From NCBI GenBank assembly GCA_016706685.1, contig JADJJE010000021.1:1-64000 (forward strand): DNA of 64,000 nt. Reading direction: 5' to 3'. The notes under the pieces were generated by a model. The model was not told where the DNA came from. It was given only the letters and a program-made list of their open reading frames with translations, and made no database searches. Origin of the DNA: Sandaracinaceae bacterium. Lineage in GTDB: Bacteria > Myxococcota_A > Polyangia > Polyangiales > Houyiibacteriaceae. Both the position numbers and the translations under genes were made by a program. Below are positions 26,548-34,386 of this stretch, in pieces. Position 1 is the stretch's first letter. Every line of letters begins with the position of its first letter.

Positions 26548-28986
26548 GTGTCCTCCGAGCGCCTGCCCATCGAGTCTCTCCGGCCCGCGTTCGACGACGC
26601 GTTCCGCGCGGGTCCCGTGGTGGTCTCGGCGCCCACCGGGTCGGGCAAGTCCACGCGTGTGCCGGCGTGGCTGCTGGCGGGCGCAAGCCCGAGCCGGCCG
26701 GTGTGGGTCATCGAGCCGCGGCGCGTGGCCTGCCGAGCGCTGGCCAGCCGCGTGGCGTCCATGGAGGGCACGCGGCTCGGCGGGCGCGTGGGCTACCGCG
26801 TGCGCGACGACGACCGCACCAGCGCGGAGACGCAGCTGGTCTTCGCCACGCCCGGCATCGCGCTGCGGCAGCTGGCCGACGTGCGCGCCTGCCACGCCGT
26901 GGTGGTGGACGAGCTGCACGAGCGGCGCCTGGACGTGGACCTCTTGCTGGCGCTGCTGCGCTACGAGCGAGCGGCGGGGCTGGTGGTCATGTCCGCCACC
27001 TTCGCGGGCGACGAGATCGCAGCCGGGTTGGGCGGCACGCACCTGCACGCAGAGGGCCGCTTGTTTCCCGTGCGCATCACGCACGTGGGGGACCGCCCGC
27101 CCGACCGGCAAGAGCTGGTGGAGCGCGTGGAGCAGGCGCTCACGCGCGCCGCGAACGACCCGGGCGACGTGCTAGTGTTCCTGCCCGGGAAGGGCGAGAT
27201 CCACGCGGTGTACGAGCGCCTCGCGCCGCGTCGCGACATCACCACGCTCACGCTGCACGGCGGGCTCACGCTGGACGAGCAGGCGCGCGTGTTCGAGCCC
27301 GCCCAGAAGCGCAAGGTCATCCTGTGCACCAACGTGGCCGAGACCTCGCTCACGGTGCCGGGCGTGGGCGTGGTCATCGACTCGGGGCTGGTGCGCCGCA
27401 CGCGCTACCACCAGGGGCGCGGCTTCCTCACGCTGATGCCCATCGCCGACGACAGCGCGGAGCAGCGCGCCGGCCGTGCCGGGCGCACCGCGCCGGGTGT
27501 TTGCTACCGCCTGTGGAGCCAGGCCACGCGCTTGGCGCCAGCCACCCCGCCCGAGGTGCACCGCGAGTCGCTCGTGCCGCTGGTGCTGGGCGCGGCGGGT
27601 GCGGGTGTGTCGGTGCGCGCGCTGCCGTTCCTGGACCCGCCCAAAGAGCACGCGCTGCTGCAGGCCGAGGCCGAGCTGCGGGCGCTCGGTGCGCTCGACG
27701 ACGCGGGCGTGACCGACAAGGGGCGCGCGCTGTCGAGCTTGCCTCTCGACGCGCACCTGGGCCGCCTGGTGGTGGAGGCGCAGGCGCGCCGCGAGGCGGG
27801 CGAGCACGCGCTGTCCGACGACGTGGTGGCGCTGGTGGCGGCGCTGGCCGTGGGGCGCCCGCTCTTCGATGGGCCACCGCGCGAGCTGGACGTGGCGGAC
27901 GGCACGGATCTGCGCGCCAGCGGCTGCGACGTGGTGGCGTTGGTGCGCGCCATGCGCGAGGGGGACGCGCGCCGCGACGGCCTGCACCACATGGCCCTGC
28001 GCGAGGCACGTCAGCTCCAAGAGCGCCTGCGCCAAGCGCTGGGCTGGCCCGGGCGTGAGGCCGAGCGCACGGGCAACGCCATCGACCGGCACGCCGTGGC
28101 GCAGGTGATCCTCGCGGCAGACTCGCGCTCGGCCTACGTGGCGCGCCACCGCAAGCACGAGACGGCCTGGGCCAACGGTGGCCCCGAGCTGGACCTCGGC
28201 CGCGAGAGCGCGCTGCGCCTCAAGCAGGAGCGCGACGCCGGGCGACGCGACGCCGCGAAGGTGGACGCCGTGCTGGTGCTGGACACGTGCGCCATCGGCG
28301 CCTCGGCCCGCGAGACGCGGCTCATCGCCACGTGTGTGATGCCCGTGCCGGTCGCGTGGCTGGTGGAGGCGGGGCTCGGCGAAGAGCGCCTGGGCAACGT
28401 GACGCGCGAGCGTGGCCACATCACGGCCAGCCTGGAGCGCTTGTACGCGGGCGTGGTGCTGCAGAGCCGCGAGGCCGAGCCCGAAGGCCCCCTGGCGCGT
28501 GAGGCCATCGCCAAGCTGTTCCTCGAAGGCCGCCTGTTCAAGGGCTCACTAGCCGAAGCCAAGCGCCGCGTGAGCGAGCGCGCGCTCGCGGCGGGGCTCG
28601 CAGGCACGCGCCTCGGTGACTCGCTCGGTCTGTCTCCCACCAAGCCGCTGCCACCGCTCGACGTGTTCCTCGCGGAGCGCCTGCTCGAGCTGGGAGTGGA
28701 GCGCGTGGCCGACCTCGCGCTGCTGTCGGCCGAGGACGTGCTGCCCGACGCATTGCCGGCCTACGAGAGCCAGCTGCTGGCCCAAGAGTTCCCGCCGCGA
28801 GTGAGCGTGGGCGATGCCGAGTACGTGAGCGAGGTGGACGTGGAGCAGCGCCTCGTGACGCTCCGCATGGTCCGCGGTCAGCGCACCACGCCGCCGCCCG
28901 CGCAGTACATACCGCGCTTCGGTGGGTTCAAGGTGTGCGCCGAGGCTGGCCGCGTGCTCCACGTGGTGCGCCCGCACACGCGATAG
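26548..28986 (+). CDS. hrpB: ATP-dependent helicase HrpB
   Basis: 812 residues from the GTG at 26548; the open frame extends upstream but LPIESLRPAFDDAF is where HrpB proteins begin. SF2 DExH motifs are APTGSGKSTRVP (I), PRRVACRALASRVA (Ia), DELHERRLDVDLLL (II, DELH), MSATF (III), TNVAETSLTVPGVGVVIDSG (V) and QRAGRAGRTAPGVCYRLW (VI). A HA2 domain and the HrpB-specific C-terminal domain follow, including PPLDVFLAERLLEL and ending at HVVRPHTR. Full length for the family. HrpB is a bacterial DEAH helicase of unsettled cellular role. Transcribed divergently from the CDGSH operon. Confidence 0.9.
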   Translation: MSSERLPIESLRPAFDDAFRAGPVVVSAPTGSGKSTRVPAWLLAGASPSRPVWVIEPRRVACRALASRVASMEGTRLGGRVGYRVRDDDRTSAETQLVFATPGIALRQLADVRACHAVVVDELHERRLDVDLLLALLRYERAAGLVVMSATFAGDEIAAGLGGTHLHAEGRLFPVRITHVGDRPPDRQELVERVEQALTRAANDPGDVLVFLPGKGEIHAVYERLAPRRDITTLTLHGGLTLDEQARVFEPAQKRKVILCTNVAETSLTVPGVGVVIDSGLVRRTRYHQGRGFLTLMPIADDSAEQRAGRAGRTAPGVCYRLWSQATRLAPATPPEVHRESLVPLVLGAAGAGVSVRALPFLDPPKEHALLQAEAELRALGALDDAGVTDKGRALSSLPLDAHLGRLVVEAQARREAGEHALSDDVVALVAALAVGRPLFDGPPRELDVADGTDLRASGCDVVALVRAMREGDARRDGLHHMALREARQLQERLRQALGWPGREAERTGNAIDRHAVAQVILAADSRSAYVARHRKHETAWANGGPELDLGRESALRLKQERDAGRRDAAKVDAVLVLDTCAIGASARETRLIATCVMPVPVAWLVEAGLGEERLGNVTRERGHITASLERLYAGVVLQSREAEPEGPLAREAIAKLFLEGRLFKGSLAEAKRRVSERALAAGLAGTRLGDSLGLSPTKPLPPLDVFLAERLLELGVERVADLALLSAEDVLPDALPAYESQLLAQEFPPRVSVGDAEYVSEVDVEQRLVTLRMVRGQRTTPPPAQYIPRFGGFKVCAEAGRVLHVVRPHTR

Positions 28987-29098
28987 ACTCGCGCGATGGC
29001 GCGCGCCCTGAAGCCGAAGCTCGAGAAGACCGAGACCACCCGAGAGGTGGCCGCGGGGGTCCCTTCTCGACGATCGAGATTCGGCCCTACACTGCCAC

Positions 29099-29968
29099 AT
29101 GCGTGCACGCCTCCGAATCGCAGCCCGGATCATGGCCTTCCTCCTGATTCCTCTCGGGGTCGTCGGCATCGTGCCGCTCGGTGAGGTCAGCGACCCAGGG
29201 GACTCGTTCTACTTCTTCTCGAGCGACACGGAGGACGAGGACGAACGCGAGCTCGAGCGTGAGCTGGAGCGCTGCGGCCGCGCGGACAACGCCCACGTCC
29301 TGGTGCGCATCGTAGCCAGCGAGCCTCTTGGTCGCGTCGAGAGCGCCTGCGCACAGCTTCTCGCCTCGGTGGGCACTCCTCGCGAGCGGGTAGAGACCAA
29401 CAGTGCGCCTCGAGCCTACGCGTTCTCCGATCTCACCCGACAGGTGATCGACGGCCGTATGGCCGTGGGCGTCCTCTTGGTGGTCATCGCGCTCGGGGGT
29501 CTGATCGCCTCGCTGGGCCTCGGCCGAATCGCCGCGGGCCTGCTCATCATTCCCTGCCTCGTCGCCTACCGCGTGGACCTTCTCCCCATTGTCCTGGGCG
29601 CGGCCCTCCCCGCCCTGGCCCTCTTCTTGGCGTGCGCCCACTATGGTGACGGGCCACGCACCCCGAGCGACAGTCGCGCCGCGCTGATCGTCTCGTTCGT
29701 CTTGGTGCCCCTGATCAGCGTCGCCATCGTCCTGCTCAGCATCAACTCGGGCAGCGGGCGAACGAACGTCCGCCTGACGGTGGCCTTCGTGCTCTGCGCC
29801 GTGGCCTGGGGCACTACGGGCATCCCGCTGTCGACGTTCATCCACCGAGTCCGCGCTGCCGCCGCGGGCCAAGCGGAGCCACCCCGCATGCTCATCCCCC
29901 GCGTGGCCATCTCCGTCATGATCCTCGCCACCGCGGCCTCGTTCGCGGGCGCCATCGCGGGTCCCTGA
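29099..29968 (+). CDS. hypothetical multi-pass membrane protein
   Basis: 289 residues. A hydrophobic N-terminus (IMAFLLIPLGVVGIVPLGE) may be a signal anchor. An acidic/charged stretch (DTEDEDERELERELERC) and a small soluble domain (to about 110) follow. Several transmembrane helices come after: MAVGVLLVVIALGGLIASLG, GLLIIPCLVAY, ALPALALFLACAHY, IVSFVLVPLISVAIVLLS, VAFVLCAVAWGT and a final ISVMILATAASFAGAIAG. Family not recognised. It stands between hrpB and the YiiX-like gene on the same strand (42 nt to the latter). The 112 nt before it hold no convincing gene. Confidence 0.55.
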   Translation: MRARLRIAARIMAFLLIPLGVVGIVPLGEVSDPGDSFYFFSSDTEDEDERELERELERCGRADNAHVLVRIVASEPLGRVESACAQLLASVGTPRERVETNSAPRAYAFSDLTRQVIDGRMAVGVLLVVIALGGLIASLGLGRIAAGLLIIPCLVAYRVDLLPIVLGAALPALALFLACAHYGDGPRTPSDSRAALIVSFVLVPLISVAIVLLSINSGSGRTNVRLTVAFVLCAVAWGTTGIPLSTFIHRVRAAAAGQAEPPRMLIPRVAISVMILATAASFAGAIAGP

Positions 29969-30010
29969 GCCTCACCGGAACCTCCCGTCGCGCACGGTGT
30001 CCAACCCCAT

Positions 30011-30667
30011 GTGCGCGCGCCACGCTTCACCTTCGCTCACTCGCTGGGGCTCTCGTTCCTGGGCGTGGCCGCGCTCCTCTACTTTCTGGCCAGCGCTCCC
30101 GAGCGGGCCCTGGCCGAGCGTGAGTCCGCGTGGGGCGGCATTCGCGAGGGCGACGTGGTGTTCCAGGACCTGGCCTGCGGCGTGCGCTGTGCGCTCATTC
30201 GCCAGGCCACCGACAGCCGCTACGTGCACGTGGGCATCGTCCTCGTCGAAGGCGGCGAGCGCGTGGTGTACGAGGCGTACGAGCCGGTGGGCCCAACGCC
30301 CCTGGCCGAGTGGGTGGCGCGCGGAGTCCACGGTCACATCGCGGTCTACCGCCCAGACGCCGCCCTGCTGGCCGACCTGCCCGCCGCCCGCCGCGGCATC
30401 GAGCGCATGCGCGGCCGCCCCTATGACGGCGACTACCAGTGGGATGACGAGGCCATCTATTGCAGCGAGCTCATCATCAAGGCCTTCGCCGGAGCGCGCG
30501 GCGAGCTCTTCGTCACGCCGCACACGGTGGATCTCGGTGACCAGCGGGCGCGCGTCGCCTCGCTCTCGGGAGGCCGCCTGACCGAGGCCACGCGGATGGT
30601 CACCCCGCGCGACCTCGCCGAGTCTCCACGCTTGCGGCGAGTGGTGGACGAGCTGCTCCCGCGCTGA
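30011..30667 (+). CDS. YiiX-like permuted papain-fold (NlpC/P60-type) hydrolase
   Basis: 218 residues from the GTG at 30011. An N-terminal hydrophobic segment (LGLSFLGVAALLYFLA) acts as a signal anchor or signal peptide, so the enzyme faces the periplasm. The domain carries GDVVFQDL, the catalytic-His strand RYVHVGIVLVEG, and the catalytic Cys in IYCSELIIKAF, the order expected for the circularly permuted YiiX/YebB/G6R group of papain-like peptidases/amidases. Substrates in this group include peptidoglycan peptides and lipid amides; none can be assigned here. Confidence 0.75.
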   Translation: MRAPRFTFAHSLGLSFLGVAALLYFLASAPERALAERESAWGGIREGDVVFQDLACGVRCALIRQATDSRYVHVGIVLVEGGERVVYEAYEPVGPTPLAEWVARGVHGHIAVYRPDAALLADLPAARRGIERMRGRPYDGDYQWDDEAIYCSELIIKAFAGARGELFVTPHTVDLGDQRARVASLSGGRLTEATRMVTPRDLAESPRLRRVVDELLPR

Positions 30668-30670
30668 GCC

Positions 30671-30685
30671 CGTGCCGCGGGCACG
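30671..30685. terminator. possible hairpin between convergent genes
   Basis: CGTGCC-GCG-GGCACG forms a perfect 6-bp G+C-rich stem with a 3-nt loop in the 34-nt gap between the YiiX-like gene and the convergent AraC-type gene. There is no T-run, so it is at best a weak or factor-assisted terminator. Confidence 0.3.
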
Positions 30686-30701
30686 CCCCGGTGGCGCGAC
30701 G

Positions 30702-31784
30702 CTACCCCTGTCGCTCCGCGCGAAACGCCGCGGGGCTCAGCCCCGTCCAGCGCCGAAACGCCCGGCGGAAGTTCGCCTCGTCGCGGTAGCCCAGCCGAAG
30801 GGCGATGTCGTGGACCCTCTGCTGCGTGCGTGTGAGGGACTCTTCGGCCAGCTCGCGCCGCACCTCGTTCATCAACTGGCGGTAGTCGAGGCCCGCTTCC
30901 GTGAGCGCGCGCCGGAGGTCGCGGCCCGAGCAGCCGAGGAGGGCCGCCATCTCGGTGGCATCGGGAATGTCGCCGCGCGCCGTGCGGAAGGCCTCCTGGA
31001 TCGCATCCCGCGCTCTCGCCAGCACGCCGCGGTCCTCGGCCTGCCGCTGGAGGTCCCGCTCGAGCAACGGCTCCATGCCTCGCAGCGAGACACTGTCTCC
31101 GTTCAACAGCGGGGCGAACGCCGCCTCGGGGTCCACCACGAACATGCGGTGCGCCGGGCGCGAGAACTGGACGGGATACTCGAAGGAGACGCTCTTCCAG
31201 TGAGCGGGCTCGTCGTACGACAGCTCGAAGCGCAGCCCGTCCATGCGATTGCCCCACACCGTCTGGGCCACGTCGGCGGCGAAGCGAATGGTGGCCTCCA
31301 TGAGGAAGACCGCGATGTCGTCATGGGGCTTGTCCTCGTCGAGCCGAACCGACGGCACGCTGCGCTTCCCCTGGCTCCCGGCGTCGATCTCGATGAACTC
31401 GATCTGAACGCGTACGTGCGTGGCGTGCAGCGAGCCGTAGCGCGTGAACAAGCGCGCCAGGTCCATGAGCGATGGACTGCTGATCGCGGCGAAGCCCAGT
31501 AGCCCCAGGGACGCCAGCCGCACGCGCCGGCCGAACCAGAGCCCGAGCGCCGGGTTCTCGGTGAGTCGCAGCGCGTTTCGCACCAGCTGCTGGAAGTCGC
31601 CCCAGTCGGAGTGCTCGCCCATGGTGTCGATGCGGGCCGGCGAGATGGTCGTCTCGGCCAGGAGGTCGCCCAGCGCGTAGCCCTCGTCCTCTAGGGCGCG
31701 CGTCAGAATCCCGGCGACCTGCCGCATGCTCAAGGGGGCTTCCCCGGAAGCGACCGAGCTGGCCCGGTGCGACTCGTCCATCAC
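30702..31784 (-). CDS. AraC-family transcriptional regulator
   Basis: 360 residues (a second Met follows directly, so the start may be 31781). The N-terminal 200 residues match the arabinose-binding-like domain of OruR/ArgR-type AraC regulators (PF12625 type): FQQLVRNALRLTENPALGLW, GLLGFAAISSPSL. The C-terminus has the two-HTH AraC DNA-binding domain: ATEMAALLGCSGRDLRRALT and VHDIALRLGYRDEANFRRAF followed by RRWTGLSPAAFR. It is divergent from the GH31 gene (126 nt between starts) and is the likely regulator of the GH31-LamG-amidohydrolase cluster. Confidence 0.85.
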   Translation of the reverse strand: MMDESHRASSVASGEAPLSMRQVAGILTRALEDEGYALGDLLAETTISPARIDTMGEHSDWGDFQQLVRNALRLTENPALGLWFGRRVRLASLGLLGFAAISSPSLMDLARLFTRYGSLHATHVRVQIEFIEIDAGSQGKRSVPSVRLDEDKPHDDIAVFLMEATIRFAADVAQTVWGNRMDGLRFELSYDEPAHWKSVSFEYPVQFSRPAHRMFVVDPEAAFAPLLNGDSVSLRGMEPLLERDLQRQAEDRGVLARARDAIQEAFRTARGDIPDATEMAALLGCSGRDLRRALTEAGLDYRQLMNEVRRELAEESLTRTQQRVHDIALRLGYRDEANFRRAFRRWTGLSPAAFRAERQG

Positions 31785-31910
31785 CGGGGGAGGCTACCAG
31801 GGTTCGAGGCCAGCGGTCCACGCCGGGCTGCCGAGGAGCGCCTCAAATGACCTATGCCCGGATGCCAAGTGACCCCTGCACGGCCCGGAACTCGGTGATA
31901 GTTGCATCGC
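31785..31910. promoter_or_regulatory. divergent promoter region, AraC regulator / GH31 cluster
   Basis: A 126-bp intergenic space between divergent starts. It should carry the cluster promoter and the AraC-type binding site. I see no convincing direct repeat or sigma-70 boxes. Confidence 0.35.
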
Positions 31911-34364
31911 ATGAGTTCCTCGCGAGCCCTGTACGGCCGTCGCCGCGCCCCTCGGAGTGCGTCTCTTGCGGTGCTCGTGACCACCGCGGTCATGGCCGCG
32001 TGCGCGAGCCCCAATGGGGCGCAGCCACCCGTCACGGAGGGTAACGCTCGCTTCACGGTCATCACCCCCACCCTCATCCGCATGGAGTACGCGGAGGACG
32101 GTGCGTTCGAGGACCGACCCACCCAGACGGTGGGCACCCGCCCCGCGAGCCGCACGCCCTACACCACGCGCGTGGAGGCGGGTGAGCGCGTGGTCGAGAC
32201 CGAGGCGTTGACCCTGCGCTACCGCGTCGCCTCCGGCCCCTTCGGCGCCGACAACCTCACGGTCACGCTCCGCCAGGCCACCGAGGTGGTGGCGCGCCCG
32301 GAGTGGGGTGAAGCCACGCCCAACGACGACCAGCTCGGCGGGTGGCTCCGCGGGCTCGACCTGCTCGGCACTTCGGCGCCCCTCAACCCGGGTGTCCTGA
32401 GCCGCCGCGGCTGGTTCTTGTTGGACGACTCGGCGACCGCGCTCCTGGTCGGCGCGCGCCCGGGGTACGCCACCCGCCCGGCGCGCGACGGGGCCTACCA
32501 AGACGGCTACTTCTTCGGCTACGGCCTCGACTATCGGGGGGCCCTCGCCGATCTGCGCGCGCTCACGGGCGCCGCGCCGCTGCTGCCGCGCAAGGCCTTC
32601 GGCGTGTGGTTCTCGCGCTACTGGCCGTACTCCGGCGCGGAGTGGCAGGGGGTGGTGAGCGAGTTCCAGGAGCACCAGGTGCCGCTCGACACGCTCTCGC
32701 TCGACACCGAGTGGAAGGAGACGCCCGAGGGCAGCGACTGCTCGCTCGTCAACTCGTTCACTGGGGCGCCCGAGGGTTCGCCGTGCTCGTGGAACGGCTG
32801 GGATTGGAACACCGCGCTCTTCCCCGACCCCGAGGGGTTTCTGGCGTGGGCCCACGAGCAGGGCGTGGAGGTGGGGCTCAACGTGCACCCCTCCGTCAAC
32901 CAGGACGACCCCGCGCTGGCCACGTTCGGTGCCGCCGCAGACCAGTTGCGCAGCGACTTCGGCTGCGCCGTGCTGCAGGGTGACCCGGGGAGCCGCTGCA
33001 TGGTGCTCGACCTCGGCGACCCGGCGCAGCTCGAGGCGTACTTCGAGCTGCATCGCCCCATCGCCGCAGGAGGGGTGGACTTCTGGTGGTTCGACTGGTG
33101 CTGCGAGAGCACGAGCGTGGAGGCAGAGGGCCTGACCGCGGACACCTGGATCAACGAGGCCTACCTGGCCGAGCATCGACGCATGGGCTCGCGCTGGCCG
33201 GCGTTCTCGCGCATCGGCAGCGCCCGCGGCGCGTGGGGGGCGCGGCCGGCGGCGGGCGAGGGCCTGGTGGGCCAGGGGGCGTTCGCCGAGCATCGCGCCA
33301 CCCTGCACTTCACGGGAGACACCTGCTCCTCCTGGGAGCTGCTGCAGTTCGCCGCCGAGTTCAGCGCCGCCGAGGGAGCCGCCATCGGCATGCCCTACGT
33401 CTCCCACGACATCGGGAGCTTCCACGGTCCGCGGGAGTCGGGCGAGGCCTGCAACGTCGCCCCCTTCACGCCGGTGCTGCCCGACGACATGTACGTGCGC
33501 TGGATCCAGCTGGGCACGTTCCAGCCCATCTTGCGGCTGCACTCGCAGCACGGGCAGCGGCTGCCGTGGGAGTACACGGGCGACGCCGCGGTCATCGCCA
33601 CCGACTTCCTGAGGCTCCGTGAGCGCCTGGTGCCGTACCTCTACACGCTCGGCCGCCAGGCGCACGACACGGGGCTGCCGCTGGTGCGAGCGCTGTACCT
33701 GCAATGGCCAGCGCTGGAAGAGGCGTACCTGGCACCCTCCAGCTTCACGCTGGGGGATGGCCTCTTCGTCGCGACGGTGGCGGCACCGGGTGCGCAGACG
33801 TCGGTGGAGTTCTGGCTTCCCCCCGGGCAGTGGTACGACTTCTTCAGCGGCGAGGCGGTCGCCGGGGGAGCCACCATCGTCCGAGACGTGACGCTCGCGG
33901 AGTACCCGGTGTATGCGCGCGCGGGCACCATCATCCCCACGCAGCCGGACTTGCCCACCAGCAGCGCTGGTCCGGAAGACGAGCTCACGCTGAACGTGTG
34001 GGCGGGCGCCGACGGAGAGTTCGACCTCTACGAAGACGCCGGAGAGGGCTTCGGCCATGAGCGCGGACAGCTCCAGTTCACCCGGGTGCGGTTCGTCGAC
34101 CGTGCGGGTTGCCGCGAGGTGGTGGTCAGCCCCTCCGAGGGACGCTCCTTCGCGGGCGCGCTCTCGTCTCGCTCGTGGTCCGTGCGCGTGGTGGGGGTGG
34201 CCGACCCCACCCGCGTCCGCGTAGGCGAGAACGAGGCGGCACGGGGCGGCGCAGCGCCAGGCTATGAGTATGATGCTGCGACGCAGGCGCTCACCGTCCG
34301 CACTGGCGTACAGTCGACGCGCTCCGAGGTTCGCGTGCGGGTAGGCGACGGATGTGCGTCGTGA
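31911..34364 (+). CDS. glycoside hydrolase family 31 lipoprotein (alpha-glucosidase/xylosidase type)
   Basis: 817 residues from the ATG at 31911 with a lipoprotein signal and lipobox VMAAC, so it is anchored outside the cytoplasm. GH31 layout: an N-terminal beta domain (FTVITPTLIRMEYAEDGAF is the typical opening), then the (beta/alpha)8 barrel beginning KAFGVWFSRYWPYSG. The nucleophile is predicted as Asp in FWWFDWCCE (about 396) and the acid/base as Asp in HFTGDTCSSW (about 470). The C-terminal beta domains include EFWLPPGQWYDFFSG. GH31 enzymes cleave terminal alpha-linked glucose, xylose or sulfoquinovose; the unusual WCCE after the nucleophile leaves the substrate open. First gene of a three-gene run. 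Confidence 0.85.
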   Translation: MSSSRALYGRRRAPRSASLAVLVTTAVMAACASPNGAQPPVTEGNARFTVITPTLIRMEYAEDGAFEDRPTQTVGTRPASRTPYTTRVEAGERVVETEALTLRYRVASGPFGADNLTVTLRQATEVVARPEWGEATPNDDQLGGWLRGLDLLGTSAPLNPGVLSRRGWFLLDDSATALLVGARPGYATRPARDGAYQDGYFFGYGLDYRGALADLRALTGAAPLLPRKAFGVWFSRYWPYSGAEWQGVVSEFQEHQVPLDTLSLDTEWKETPEGSDCSLVNSFTGAPEGSPCSWNGWDWNTALFPDPEGFLAWAHEQGVEVGLNVHPSVNQDDPALATFGAAADQLRSDFGCAVLQGDPGSRCMVLDLGDPAQLEAYFELHRPIAAGGVDFWWFDWCCESTSVEAEGLTADTWINEAYLAEHRRMGSRWPAFSRIGSARGAWGARPAAGEGLVGQGAFAEHRATLHFTGDTCSSWELLQFAAEFSAAEGAAIGMPYVSHDIGSFHGPRESGEACNVAPFTPVLPDDMYVRWIQLGTFQPILRLHSQHGQRLPWEYTGDAAVIATDFLRLRERLVPYLYTLGRQAHDTGLPLVRALYLQWPALEEAYLAPSSFTLGDGLFVATVAAPGAQTSVEFWLPPGQWYDFFSGEAVAGGATIVRDVTLAEYPVYARAGTIIPTQPDLPTSSAGPEDELTLNVWAGADGEFDLYEDAGEGFGHERGQLQFTRVRFVDRAGCREVVVSPSEGRSFAGALSSRSWSVRVVGVADPTRVRVGENEAARGGAAPGYEYDAATQALTVRTGVQSTRSEVRVRVGDGCAS

Positions 34365-34386
34365 GGTCCCGAGGACAAAGCTGAAC

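Noticed and set aside
28996..29184. Possible 62-codon gene after hrpB (MARALKPKLEKTETTREV...)
   Set aside because: The frame overlaps the following membrane-protein gene by 86 nt, degenerates into low-complexity Arg/Pro text and has no family match. It could be the start of a broken gene but there is too little to support it.
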